Source: Sva-07 sp963717385 (GTDB lineage: Bacteria > Actinomycetota > Acidimicrobiia > Acidimicrobiales > Ilumatobacteraceae). From it: DNA of 48,454 bases. The DNA lies in NCBI GenBank assembly GCA_963717385.1, contig CAVQWE010000009.1, positions 1 through 48,454 of the forward strand, in the 5' to 3' direction. A program made the translations under genes and the position numbers. How positions within the stretch are numbered: position 1 is the stretch's first letter; every line of letters starts with the position of its first letter. Shown piece by piece: positions 1 to 8,989 of this stretch. The notes beneath the pieces were generated by a model. It saw only the letters and a program-made list of their open reading frames with translations, was not told where the DNA came from and searched no databases.

Positions 1-824
1 GGCGTCGGAACACAGCCGACGCTCATGGCCACGAGTGGCTCGTCGATCTACGTGACCAACTTCGGCGCCGACACCGTCTCGGTGATCACCGCCGCCACCG
101 GAGCCGTGGCAGCCACGGTTCCCGTGGGCGACGAGCCGTACGGCATCGCTTTCGATGGCGCCAGCATGTGGGTGGCCAACCAGGCCCAGCGGCACGGTCA
201 GCGAGATCGACGTGGCAACCAACACCGTTGTCGGCACACCAGTCGCTGTCGGCTCCGGACCTGTCGGCGTGGCGTTCGATGGAACCAACATCTACGTGGC
301 CAACGCTGGAGACGACAGCGTCAGCGTGATCAACCCCGCCACTGCCGCGGTCATTGCCACGATTCGCGTCGGCGATCAGCCACAGAGCATTGCCTTGACG
401 GCACGAACCTGTACGTCACCAACCTCGTCGACAACTCGGTCAGCGTGATCGACCCGACCACCAACACCGTTGTCGGTGCGCCGATCGCCGTTGGTGCAGC
501 CCCTCGTGGCATTGCCTTCGACGGAACGTTCCTGTGGGTCGCGAACAAGTTCGGGGGCGTCGGTCAGCGTGATCAATCCCGCGACCGGCACCGTCGTCAA
601 CACCGTCGCGAGTGTGGGCGGAGCAAGAGGTGTGGCGTACGACGGCAAGTACATCTACGTCAGCCGGTCTGGCGTTGGTCAGCTCGCTGTGATCAACCCG
701 TTGACGTACGGCACCTCCGCTGTGCCCGTTGGAGCAGGTCCGTTCGGCGTGCTGTTCGACGGCACGAACATCTACGTGGCCAACCGAGTCGGCCGGGACG
801 GTGTCCAAGCTCACCCCGTTCTGA
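1..824 (+). CDS. YVTN-family beta-propeller repeat protein, 5'-truncated by the window edge and frameshifted
   Basis: The protein is built from repeats of about 42 residues with the pattern VG..P.G.AFDGTNIYVAN...SVSVI.P.T, typical of YVTN/NHL-like beta-propellers, which are usually extracytoplasmic binding or scaffold proteins. At least five repeats are visible. The frame is open to base 1 and the first repeat is already under way, so the true start lies upstream; the ATG at 25 falls inside a repeat. The repeat consensus exposes four single-base shifts: an extra base near 184, a missing base near 396, an extra base near 559 and an extra base near 795. The last frame ends TVSKLTPF at the TGA 822-824. 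The precise ligand is unknown. The link to the downstream polysaccharide genes is only positional. Confidence 0.85.
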
Positions 825-898
825 TCGTCGTCGCACCGATCCTGCCCGCGGACATCGCCGATGACCGCGGAGATCCGATCAGGTCCGTGGCGGTGAAC

Positions 899-1769
899 AT
901 GGCGGTAGAGGGCGGGCGGACGCTGGTCGGCATCGCTCTCGTAGCGGTGCTGGCGGCGTGTTCGTCGGGCGGCGACACGGAGTCCGGCGACAGCGTGAAC
1001 GGTTCGTCGGTGGGGGTCACCGAGACCCTGCCGGGAGACGGTGATGCCGAGCCGACGGTGACCGCTGCGGCGGATCCGGCCGAGTCGCTCGATCTGTCCA
1101 CGGTCGACTGTGCAGCCGACGGGATCGACCTGGAGGCCGGATGGCCCTACACCGTGCCCGATTCGGTGACGGTGCTCGCCACCACCAACGACGTCCTGCG
1201 CTATCGGCTCGTGGGTGTCACCACCAACGCCGACACGACACTTGGCGACGTCCTCGACGTCTCGTTCGGCCTCTACGACTCGAGCGAACCCACAGGCTCC
1301 GACGACGAGGTGACCGTCGAGTTCACCGCCGATGCCGGCACCGCACGACTCGACCTCGAGCAGCGCCTCCACCGATGAGTGCTGGCTCGTGGAAATCGAC
1401 GCCGAGTACGTCCAAGCACCTCCGATGATGCCGCCACGATCTGCCGGGCCCGTCGTCGATCCGCTCGACGAACTCGCAAGTGTGGGCAACGGCGACATCA
1501 TCACCGCTCGGGGGGCGTACCCGCTTGCGGTCACCCAGTGCGATCTCCCGAACCTCTCCATCGACGCAGTGTCCCGCGAGGGAACCCTGGAAATCACGGC
1601 GACGGAAGATCCTGCCGTTGCGTCCGTGCGCTGGGTGTACGCCGACGGTGTCGAGATCTCCGATGACGGTGCCATCGTGTTGTCGCTCGGTCCCGATACC
1701 GGTTCGTTCGTGGCCAATGGCACCAGTCCTGATGGTCCCGAGACCCTGGTGATCGACATCACCTGCTGA
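899..1769 (+). CDS. Putative secreted lipoprotein of unknown function (one frameshift)
   Basis: The N-terminus (MAVEGGRTLVGIALVAVLAAC) has a short positive region, a hydrophobic stretch and a lipobox LAAC with the acceptor cysteine at about residue 21, so a lipid-anchored surface protein is likely. After the cysteine comes a Ser/Gly/Thr/Asp-rich linker, then a domain of about 230 residues containing DCAADGIDLEAGWPY and ending in DITC. I do not recognise the family. GTG codons at 887 and 893 are alternative starts. The frame breaks once between about 1340 and 1375: the first half reads up to ARLDLE and the second resumes with STDECWLVEIDAEYV in another frame up to the TGA 1767-1769. Two or more cysteines could form disulfides outside the cell. 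No neighbour explains its role. Confidence 0.68.
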
Positions 1770-1895
1770 TCAGCGCAATCCCGGATCGGGCCCGATCCTT
1801 GATGAGATCTTGCGATCCCGTCGCTTCCAATCGGTCACGAGAGACGTTACGGTGATGGGGGCTCAGTGGCGGTGGAACGACTCCTGGAGGTCAAA

Positions 1896-2875
1896 GTGCG
1901 AGTATTGGTGGCGGGCGGCGGAGGCTTCATTGGCGGTCATCTCGTCGCAGCGCTTTTGCGGACGGTCACGAAGTTCGTGCGGTCGACGTCAAGCCGATCG
2001 AGCAGTGGTGGCAGGTGCACCCGGCCGCCGAGAACCGGCCGCGACGATCTCATGGACGCCGACGATGCGTCGAGCGCCACGGAGGGACGTCGATCAGGTC
2101 TACAACCTCGCAGCCGACATGGGTGGCATGGGGTTCATCGAGAACAACAAGGCAGCGTGCATGTTGAGCGTGCTGATCAGCACCAACTTGCTCCAGGCCG
2201 CGGTGACAGAACGACGTCGAGCGGCTCTTCTACGCGAGTTCGGCGTGTGTCTACGCCGCCGACCACCAGACCGACCCGAACGTGACGGCCTCAGGGAGTC
2301 GGACGCCTATCCGGCCATGCCGGAGGACGGGTACGGCTGGGAGAAGCTGTTCAGCGAGCGCATGGCCCGCCACTTCCGCGAGGACTTCGGAATCGAGCAC
2401 CCGTGTCGCTCGCTACCACAACGTCTACGGCCCGACGGCTCGTGGACAGGTGGCCGCGAGAAGGCGCCGGCAGCCCTGTGTCGCAAGGTTGCCGAGTGCG
2501 TGGTGACCGGCGAGCACGAGATCGAGGTGTGGGGCGACGGCGAGCAGACTCGGAGCTTCATGTTCGTCGACGACTGCGTCGCAGGGCACTCGCAGGCTGA
2601 TCGCTTCCGACGTCGACGAGCCGATCAACATCGGTTCGTCCGAACTCGTGTCGATCAACGGGCTGATCGACATCATCAGCGACATCGCCGGCATCACGGT
2701 CGATCGCGTGCACGACCTGAGTGCCCCACAGGGTGTGCGCGGTCGCAACAGCGACAACACGCTGATCCTCGATCGTCTCGGTTGGGAGCCGTCGACGTCG
2801 TCTGCGCTCCGGACTCGAGGTCACCTATGCGTGGGTGCTCGACCAGGTGCGAGTCGCCGCGCCGCGGCGGCGTGA
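1896..2875 (+). CDS. GDP-mannose 3,5-epimerase-like SDR enzyme (several frameshifts)
   Basis: The extended-SDR nucleotide-binding loop GGGGFIGGHLVAALL opens the protein. NLAADMGGMGFIENNK follows, a signature of plant-type GDP-mannose 3,5-epimerase, then an active-site region with EDGYGWEKL, then KAPAALCRKVAEC, WGDGEQTRSFMFVDDC and GVRGRNSDNTLI. The order matches GDP-mannose 3,5-epimerase throughout, so the likely reaction is GDP-D-mannose to GDP-L-galactose or GDP-L-gulose. GTG 1896 is preferred because CTGGAGG lies 5 bases upstream; 1866 is an alternative. At least five single-base shifts fall between about 1960 and 2820. The last homologous stretch (EVTYAWVLDQV) is in a different frame from the TGA at 2873-2875, so the exact end is uncertain. 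That TGA overlaps the GTG of the next gene. Confidence 0.85.
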
Positions 2876-4080
2876 CGCGCCCGTCCGGTCGCGATGGCAC
2901 CGTTCGAGCCGAGGTCAGCGCGCTCGTCGTCAGCCCGCCCGTGCTCGGTCTGGGGGGCCCAGCTCTACCTGCTCGACCAGGTCGACGCGCTCGCGCGAGC
3001 GAGGCGTGCGCTCACGCTCGGCAGCCCCCGTGGTACTGCGACTTCGCCGACGAGTGGGAAGCGACGTGGCCACGTGCTGCACGACCTCCCGATCACGCTG
3101 CACGACGAGCATGCGTGTGGCGGGCACCAACGGTCGCCCGGACGCGATCACCATCGCCCGAACGGGCGGCGGTGTGATCGCAAACTGCTGGCACATCGCC
3201 AGAGCCGCCCGCTCGTACGACATGCTCTCTTCGTTCTCGCTGCGTTCGCACCTGGAGACGGCGGTGGCGGGGCGTCTCGCTCGCACCCCGACCGCACTCG
3301 ATCTCGTCGACATCGTGCGTCCTGGTGTGGGGCGAAGGTCCTCCGCCGTGCTGCGTCGCTCGCCCAGCTGACGGTGGCGAACTCGACGGCCACGGCATCC
3401 GTGCTCGGAGCGAAGCCCGCCGTCGCAGATCATCCATCCGGGGATCGACCTCGATCGGTTCCATCCCGGACCACCGCCGGCAGCGTTGCGTGCCGAGCTG
3501 TGCGGCGACCCGCATCGCCGCTCGTCGGGATCGCCTGCCGGCTCGACGTTCGCAAAGGGGTGCAGATCCTCGTCGAGGCGATGACGCAGCTGCAAGGATG
3601 CGCGCGAACGCCCAGCTCGTCGTGGTCGGCGACGTCGGCACTGGCCCGCCAGAGTTCGCCGCGCAGCTCAAGCTCGATGCTCACCACGCGCTCGGCGATC
3701 GAGTGCGCTTCGTCGGTCGTCGTTCGGACGTGGCCGACATCATGCGAGCGATCGACGTGCTCGTCGTTGCGTCGGAATCCGAACCGTTCGGCCTGACCGC
3801 GCTCGAGGCGCAGGCGTCGGGAACGCCGGTGATCGGAACCAATGCCGGCGGGCTGCCGGAGTTCGTCGAGCACGAGGTGACCGGTCTTCTCGTACCGCCG
3901 TTCGAGCCGGAGCCCCTCGCACGGGCAATCGAGCGAGTGCTCGCAGGAGGTGGCTGCATCGACGCGATGGTGACGAAGGCCGAACAGCGAGCCCGTCCCG
4001 CTCGGGGCCTCGAGGCCCAGTACGACCAGATCGCTCAGATGTATCGCGATGTCGCTGCCGGGACGGTGCGCCATGTCTGA
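2872..4080 (+). CDS. GT4-family glycosyltransferase (GT-B fold; several frameshifts)
   Basis: The N-terminal domain contains VSALVVSPPVLG then AQLYLLDQVDALA. The C-terminal domain has GIACRLDVRKGVQILVEAM, QLVVVGDVGTGPPEF, DRVRFVGRRSDVADIM and the donor-site motif SESEPFGLTALEAQASGTPV, with the two glutamates eight residues apart as in GT4 retaining enzymes. It probably adds a hexose from a nucleotide sugar to the growing lipid-linked repeat unit at the cytoplasmic face. GTG 2872 overlaps the previous stop (GTGA) and starts the frame that reads into VSALVVSPP. At least five shifts lie between about 2950 and 3600; the last third is uninterrupted to the TGA 4078-4080. The next gene starts inside its 3' end (ATG 4073), suggesting translational coupling. 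Donor and acceptor cannot be inferred. Confidence 0.85.
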
Positions 4081-4672
4081 CCGGCAAGTCGGCGAGTGGA
4101 TCACCCACTCCACGTTGCGCACCGTCTACGAGAGCTGGTGGGTGACACTGCGTCTCGACGACGTCGAACGACCAGATGGGTCGCACACCGAGCACGAAGT
4201 GATCCAGGGTCCGAACGCAGCCGGCCTCGTCGTCGCGCATCCGGCCAAGGGGATCTTGATGATCTGGCGACATCGATTCATGCCCGACACGTGGGGCTGG
4301 GAGATACCGGGCGGAGCCCTCGATCCAGGTGAGTCTGCCGAGCAGGCGGCCGTTCGCGAATGCCATGAAGAGACCGGTTGGAAGGTGGCGGGTGAAGTGA
4401 TTCATCTCAGCACGCACCACCCGTCTGTTGGCCTCGTCAACCAGACGTTCGACATCTTCCTCGCCCACGACGCCGTCTTCGATGGAGCGCCGTCGGACCC
4501 GAACGAGGCAGCCGCGGTCGAATGGCGCTCGTACGCGCAGGCGGCAACCGATCTGAAGCACGGAGTGATCAGCGACGGGTTCAGCCAACTCGGCGTGTCG
4601 CTCGCCATCGGAGCGATCGGACGCGGCGATCTGCTCTCCAGACAACCAGACGACAGCGAAAAGGCGGACTGA
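4073..4672 (+). CDS. NUDIX hydrolase (ADP-sugar/nucleotide-sugar pyrophosphatase type)
   Basis: An intact protein of about 199 residues with a complete Nudix box: G, five residues, E, seven residues, then RECHEETGW (GX5EX7REUXEEXGU), starting at the Gly of GALDPGE. The upstream beta strands (LVVAHPAKGILMIWRHRF) resemble ADP-ribose or nucleotide-sugar pyrophosphatases, which cleave the diphosphate of nucleoside diphosphate derivatives. ATG 4073 overlaps the 3' end of the glycosyltransferase by 8 bases. The gene sits 45 bases before the CDP-glucose synthase, so it may clear or control nucleotide-sugar pools, but the substrate is not shown by the sequence. The frame is clean, unlike both upstream neighbours. 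Confidence 0.9.
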   Translation: MSDRQVGEWITHSTLRTVYESWWVTLRLDDVERPDGSHTEHEVIQGPNAAGLVVAHPAKGILMIWRHRFMPDTWGWEIPGGALDPGESAEQAAVRECHEETGWKVAGEVIHLSTHHPSVGLVNQTFDIFLAHDAVFDGAPSDPNEAAAVEWRSYAQAATDLKHGVISDGFSQLGVSLAIGAIGRGDLLSRQPDDSEKAD

Positions 4673-4717
4673 TATGTTGAACCACAGCAAGGCGGACGTG
4701 GACGAAAGGACGACCCG

Positions 4718-5491
4718 ATGAAGGTGGGAATCCTGGCTGGTGGACTCGGGAGCCGACTCTCCGAGGAAACCACGATCAAGCCGAAGCCGATGGTCGAGAT
4801 CGGTGACAACCCGATTCTCTGGCACATCATGAAGTACTACGCGCAGTTCGGGCACACCGACTTCGCCGTGGCGCTCGGCTACAAGGGCGAGTACATCAAG
4901 CGATGGTTCTCCGATCACGTCACGCTGGGCGGAGACCTGCACATCGAGACCGGCTCCGGCGAGGTCACCGCCTCCGAGCGCGGGCTCGTCGACGACTGGA
5001 CGATCGACCTCGTCGAGACCGGGCGCAGCACGAACACCGGCGGTCGCATCAAGCGGTTGGCGCCGTTTCTCGGCGACAGCACGTTCATGATCACCTGGGG
5101 CGACGGTGTGTCGACGGTCGACCTCGACAAACTCGTCGAATTCCACAAGGCCCACGGAAAGATCTGCACCCTGACTGCCGTGCACCCTCCGGCCCGTTAC
5201 GGACATCTCGAGATCGTCGGTGATCAGATCACCGAGTTCACCGAGAAGCCGCAGGCGGCCGAAGGCTGGATCAACGGTGCCTTCTTCGTGATGGAACCCG
5301 AGATCTTCGACTACATCGACAACGACGACACGTTGTTCGAACGTGAGCCCCTCGAGCGGTTGGCTGCCGAGGGCGAACTGATGGCATATCAGCACACCGA
5401 CTTCTGGGCGTGCATGGACACCATGCGCGACAAGGTCATGTTGGAACGACTCTGGGACACCGGCGAAGCACCATGGAGGATCTGGTCATGA
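4718..5491 (+). CDS. rfbF: Glucose-1-phosphate cytidylyltransferase
   Basis: Makes CDP-glucose from CTP and glucose-1-phosphate, the entry step of CDP-sugar pathways. The 257-residue length is typical. The N-terminal signature MKVGILAGGLGSRLSEET with KPKPMVEIGDNPILWHIM is the sugar-nucleotidyltransferase P-loop and activator region. TWGDGVSTVD carries a metal-binding Asp, and EGWINGAFFVMEPEIFDYI is the usual C-terminal product-site region. A GAAAGGA ribosome binding site lies 8 bases before the ATG. The stop overlaps the next start as ATGA (5488-5491), so translation is probably coupled to the SDR enzyme. No CDP-glucose 4,6-dehydratase (rfbG) of the usual type is present in the window, so the CDP-sugar route after this step is unclear. 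Confidence 0.95.
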   Translation: MKVGILAGGLGSRLSEETTIKPKPMVEIGDNPILWHIMKYYAQFGHTDFAVALGYKGEYIKRWFSDHVTLGGDLHIETGSGEVTASERGLVDDWTIDLVETGRSTNTGGRIKRLAPFLGDSTFMITWGDGVSTVDLDKLVEFHKAHGKICTLTAVHPPARYGHLEIVGDQITEFTEKPQAAEGWINGAFFVMEPEIFDYIDNDDTLFEREPLERLAAEGELMAYQHTDFWACMDTMRDKVMLERLWDTGEAPWRIWS

Positions 5492-6525
5492 AAGTGCTCG
5501 TCACGGGCCACGACGGATACATCGGCACGGTGCTCGTGCCCATGCTGCAGTCGCGAGGCCACGAAGTGGTCGGCATGGACAACATGCTGTTCGAGGACTG
5601 CGTGTTCGGCCAACGCCGGTCGCGTCCCGATCGCGAGTATCGCCTCGATGTTCGCGACGCCGAAGCCCAGCATCTGACAGGGCTCGACGCCGTCATCCAT
5701 CTTGCCGGCATGAGCAACGACCCCGCCGGCGACCTCAATCCCGAGGCGACGTACGCCGTCAACCACGTTGCGTCGACACGGCTCGCCGAGTTGGCCAAGG
5801 ACGCTGGTGTCAGTCGGTTCTTGTTCTCCTCGTCGTGCTCGACCTACGGCGCTCACGGCGATGACTTCCTCGACGAGTCGGCTGAATTCCTTCCCGTCAC
5901 CCCGTACGGCGAGTCGAAGGTGTTCGTCGAGCAGGATCTGCATGAGCTCGCCGATGACACCTTCACACCGACGTACCTGCGCAACGCAACGGCGTACGGT
6001 GTGTCCGAGCGTCTGCGCGGCGATCTGGTCGTGAACAACCTCACCGGCTTCGCCGTGACCACCAACCAGGTCTATTTGAAGAGCGACGGTTCCTCGTGGC
6101 GCCCGCTCGTGCACATCGAGGACATCTCGCGAGCGTTCTGCGTGCTCATGGAGGCCCCACGCGAACTCGTCCACGATGAAGCGTTCAACGTGGGTCGTAC
6201 CGACGAGAACTACCGGATCAGCGACGTCGCCGAGATCGTCGGTGACGTCACCGGCGCCGAGGTCACCATGTCGTCCGAGGCGTTCAACGATCTGCGCAAC
6301 TATCGCGTGAACTGCGACAAGCTCGTGTCGCGCTTTCCCGAGGCCGAGCCGCAGTGGACGGTTCGCCGCGGCGCCGAGTCGCTGAAGGCGGCGATGGAAG
6401 CCAACCACCTGACCGTCGAGGATCTCGAAGGTCCGCGGTACATGCGGCTGCGTCACCTCCAGGAGATCATCGATTCGGGTGCCCTCGCTCCGAACCTGCA
6501 CTGGCTCGATGGGGCGTCAGCATGA
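5488..6525 (+). CDS. NAD-dependent epimerase/dehydratase (extended SDR), CDP-sugar pathway
   Basis: An intact 345-residue extended SDR. The cofactor loop VTGHDGYIG fits GxxGxxG at residues 5-13. HLAGMSNDPAGDLNP follows, the catalytic serine region is FSSSCSTYG, and YGESK is the YxxxK pair. RPLVHIEDISRAF and the C-terminal tail fit sugar-nucleotide epimerases or dehydratases. SDRs of this type are often found between an rfbF gene and C-methyltransferases, where they modify the CDP-hexose. The exact reaction (4,6-dehydration, epimerisation or keto reduction) cannot be told from sequence alone. Both flanking genes overlap it by four bases (ATGA at each end), so rfbF, this gene and the first methyltransferase probably form one translationally coupled unit. 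Confidence 0.9.
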   Translation: MKVLVTGHDGYIGTVLVPMLQSRGHEVVGMDNMLFEDCVFGQRRSRPDREYRLDVRDAEAQHLTGLDAVIHLAGMSNDPAGDLNPEATYAVNHVASTRLAELAKDAGVSRFLFSSSCSTYGAHGDDFLDESAEFLPVTPYGESKVFVEQDLHELADDTFTPTYLRNATAYGVSERLRGDLVVNNLTGFAVTTNQVYLKSDGSSWRPLVHIEDISRAFCVLMEAPRELVHDEAFNVGRTDENYRISDVAEIVGDVTGAEVTMSSEAFNDLRNYRVNCDKLVSRFPEAEPQWTVRRGAESLKAAMEANHLTVEDLEGPRYMRLRHLQEIIDSGALAPNLHWLDGASA

Positions 6526-7758
6526 GCACGATCTCTGCCTGTCGTGGTTGTGGGTCGACGCTGCTCAAGCCGTTTCTCGATCTCGGCTCGACACCGCTTG
6601 CCGACGCGCTCGTGTCGGCCGAGGTCGTGGCCGCCCCGCAGATCGAGGAGCAGTTCCCGCTCGCCGTGGCGTTCTGTCCCGACTGTGCGCTGGTGCAGAT
6701 CACCGAGGACGTCGAGCCCGAGAAGCTCTTCGTCGACAACTACCTGTACTTCTCGTCGTTCTCCGACCATTTGTTGCAGCACAGCAGCGACCACGCACAC
6801 AACCTGATCCGCACGCGTCGGATTGGACTCGTCGTCGCTGGTCGTCGAACTGGCCAGCAACGACGGGTATCTCCTCAAGAACTTCGTCGACGCAGGCGTT
6901 CCCGCTGTCGGCTTCGATCCCGCACCCGGACAGGCCGAGGCCGCACGCAACATCGGCGTCGAGACGCTGGAGGAGTTCTTCGGACTCGACGCAGCTCGAC
7001 GCTTGCGGTCGCAGCGTGGCCCCGCCGACGTGATCATCGCCAACAACGTGATGGCCCACATCCCGGACCCGAACGACTTCGTGGCCGGAATGGCTCACCT
7101 GCTCGCCGACGACGGGTTGATCACCGTCGAGAACCCGAGCGTGTGGGACCTCGTCGATCGCTGTGCGTTCGACACCGTGTACCACGAGCACTTCTTCTAT
7201 CACTCGTGCCTCTCGGTGAAGGCGCTGGTGGAACGCCATGGTCTGCACCTCAACCATGTCGAGTACTTCCCCGATCTCCATGGCGGCACCAACCGCTGGC
7301 ACATCGGGCACCACGACGAGCCGACCGCCCACGTACTCTCGCGCCTCGATGCCGAGCGCGAAGCGGGTCTCGGCGGGTTCGACTTCTACGCCGACTTCGG
7401 CGAGCGGGTCGACACGCTGCGGCGTGACCTGCTCGACCTGCTCGGCAGTCTTCGTGCCGACGGCAAGAAGGTGGCCGCGTACGGGGCTGCTGCGAAGGGC
7501 GCCACGATGCTCAACGCAACCGGGATCACCACCGATCTCGTCGCCTACGTCGTCGACCGCAACGTCCACAAGATCGGACTCTTCATGCCAGGCACCCATC
7601 AGCCGATCGTCAGCCCGGACGTGCTCGTCGACGATCCGCCTGATGTCCTGTTGTTGCTGGCCTGGAACTTCGCCGCCGAGATCATGGCGCAGCAGTCCGA
7701 GTACGCACAACAGGGCGGCCGCTTCATCGTTCCCGTACCAACCCCGGAGTTGATCTGA
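6522..7758 (+). CDS. SAM-dependent sugar C-methyltransferase, NovU/TylCIII-like (one frameshift)
   Basis: Three-part architecture of sugar-nucleotide C-methyltransferases. An N-terminal zinc-binding region has CRGCGS and CPDCALVQ. The SAM domain has LVVELASNDGYLLKNF, a hallmark of the NovU group, and NNVMAHIPDPNDF. The C-terminal domain contains AAYGAAAKGATMLNATGI and VVDRNVHKIGLFMPGTHQPI. It likely methylates a 4-keto deoxysugar nucleotide at carbon 3, though the position is inferred from the family. ATG 6522 overlaps the previous stop. One shift occurs near 6818, in RTRRIGL before the SAM loop; everything after that is in a single frame to the TGA 7756-7758. This is the first of three tandem genes with the same domain order. 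Confidence 0.9.
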
Positions 7759-7760
7759 TC

Positions 7761-8987
7761 ATGTCGACGTCGCCACTCCCACCCGGTGGGTCCACCTCTT
7801 CCAGTCGGGTCGACACCCCATGTCCCGCGTGCGGGCGTTCGGAACTCACTGTCTTCTTCGAGGAAGGCAACGTCCCGACCAACAGCTGCTTGTTGCTCGA
7901 TGCGGCCGAGGAGGCATCGGGATTTCCCCGCGGCGAGCTGCGCCTCGCGTTCTGTGATGCGTGCGGATTCGTCACCAACACGGCGTTCGTCGCCGGCCAG
8001 GCGGAGTACTCGCAGCGCTACGAGGAGACCCAAGGGTTCTCCCCGCGCTTCATGGAGTTCGCTCGTGACCTCGCTGCCCGCTGGGTCGAGGACTACGACC
8101 TGACCGATCGCACCGTTCTCGAGATCGGATGCGGGAAGGGCGAGTTCCTCATCGAGATGGCACGCGCCGGAGCCGGCCACTGCGTCGGGATCGATCCGGG
8201 CGTGCACCCCGAGCGGATCGATGATCCGGCGGCCGAGGGCATCGAGTGGATCGCCGACTTCTACGACGAGCGCTACACCCACCTCGAAGCCGACGTCGTC
8301 ATCTGTCGCCACACGCTCGAACACATTCCGAACGTCGCCGAGTTCATGTCGACGATCCGCCGTTCGATCGGCGATCGCCCCGACACCGTGGTGCTGTTCG
8401 AGCTGCCCGACGTGCAGCGCGTTCTCGACGAAGTCGCCTTCTGGGACTTCTACTACGAGCACTGCAGCTACTTCAGCTTGGGTTCGCTCGGGCGTCTCTT
8501 TCGTCGCACCGGTTTCGAAGTGGTCGAGCTCTCGCTCGAGTACGACGACCAGTATCTGCTCGTTGCAGCCCGCCCGTCATCGGTGCCGGCTGCCGGCGAG
8601 CCGCTCCCGGAGGAGGACGATCTCGACCGTCTCCGTGCCGGCGTGAACGGATTCGTCAAGGGCTACGACGAGCTCGTCGGAGGCTGGCGCGAACGGCTGG
8701 CGCAACTCAACGAGACCGGTGGCCGAGCCGTGATCTGGGGTTCGGGCTCGAAGGGTGTGTCGTTCATCTCCAATCTGGACTTGGGCGAGCAGTTGGCTGC
8801 CGCCGTCGACATCAACCCGCACAAGTGGGGCAAGTTCATGGTCGGATCGCAGCACGAGATCGTGGCCCCCGATGCGCTTCGCGAGATCCGACCGGATCTC
8901 GTGGTCGCGATGAACCCGATCTACCTCGACGAGATCCAGGCGGAGCTGGATCGTGTCGGAGTGGTCGGCGAACTCCGGGCGGTCTGA
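7761..8987 (+). CDS. SAM-dependent methyltransferase with C-methyltransferase-like C-terminal domain, second of three
   Basis: An intact 408-residue protein. N-terminal CPACGRSEL and CDACGFVTN form the putative zinc site. VLEIGCGKGEFLIEM is SAM motif I, and CRHTLEHIPNVAEFM follows. The C-terminal half has VIWGSGSKGVSFISNL and AAVDINPHKWGKFMVGS, the Rossmann-like domain shared by this family. It begins two bases after the preceding stop and ends two bases before the next GTG, so it is in the same operon. It is clearly paralogous to the third enzyme at 8990, which shares VDINP.K and NPIY.DEIQ, and more distant from the first at 6522. Substrate could be the same CDP-sugar at another stage or another sugar; O- versus C-methylation is not resolved by the sequence. 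Confidence 0.9.
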   Translation: MSTSPLPPGGSTSSSRVDTPCPACGRSELTVFFEEGNVPTNSCLLLDAAEEASGFPRGELRLAFCDACGFVTNTAFVAGQAEYSQRYEETQGFSPRFMEFARDLAARWVEDYDLTDRTVLEIGCGKGEFLIEMARAGAGHCVGIDPGVHPERIDDPAAEGIEWIADFYDERYTHLEADVVICRHTLEHIPNVAEFMSTIRRSIGDRPDTVVLFELPDVQRVLDEVAFWDFYYEHCSYFSLGSLGRLFRRTGFEVVELSLEYDDQYLLVAARPSSVPAAGEPLPEEDDLDRLRAGVNGFVKGYDELVGGWRERLAQLNETGGRAVIWGSGSKGVSFISNLDLGEQLAAAVDINPHKWGKFMVGSQHEIVAPDALREIRPDLVVAMNPIYLDEIQAELDRVGVVGELRAV

Positions 8988-8989
8988 GC

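Noticed and set aside
2648..2875. Separate small gene at the end of the epimerase
   Set aside because: Its N-terminal part (SINGLIDIISDIAGITVDRV, GVRGRNSDN) is the epimerase's own C-terminal region in a shifted frame.
3740..5395. Long minus-strand open frame of 551 codons
   Set aside because: It runs antisense to the glycosyltransferase, NUDIX and rfbF genes, has low-complexity Arg/Val/Asp composition typical of shadow frames in high-GC DNA, and shows no domain motif.
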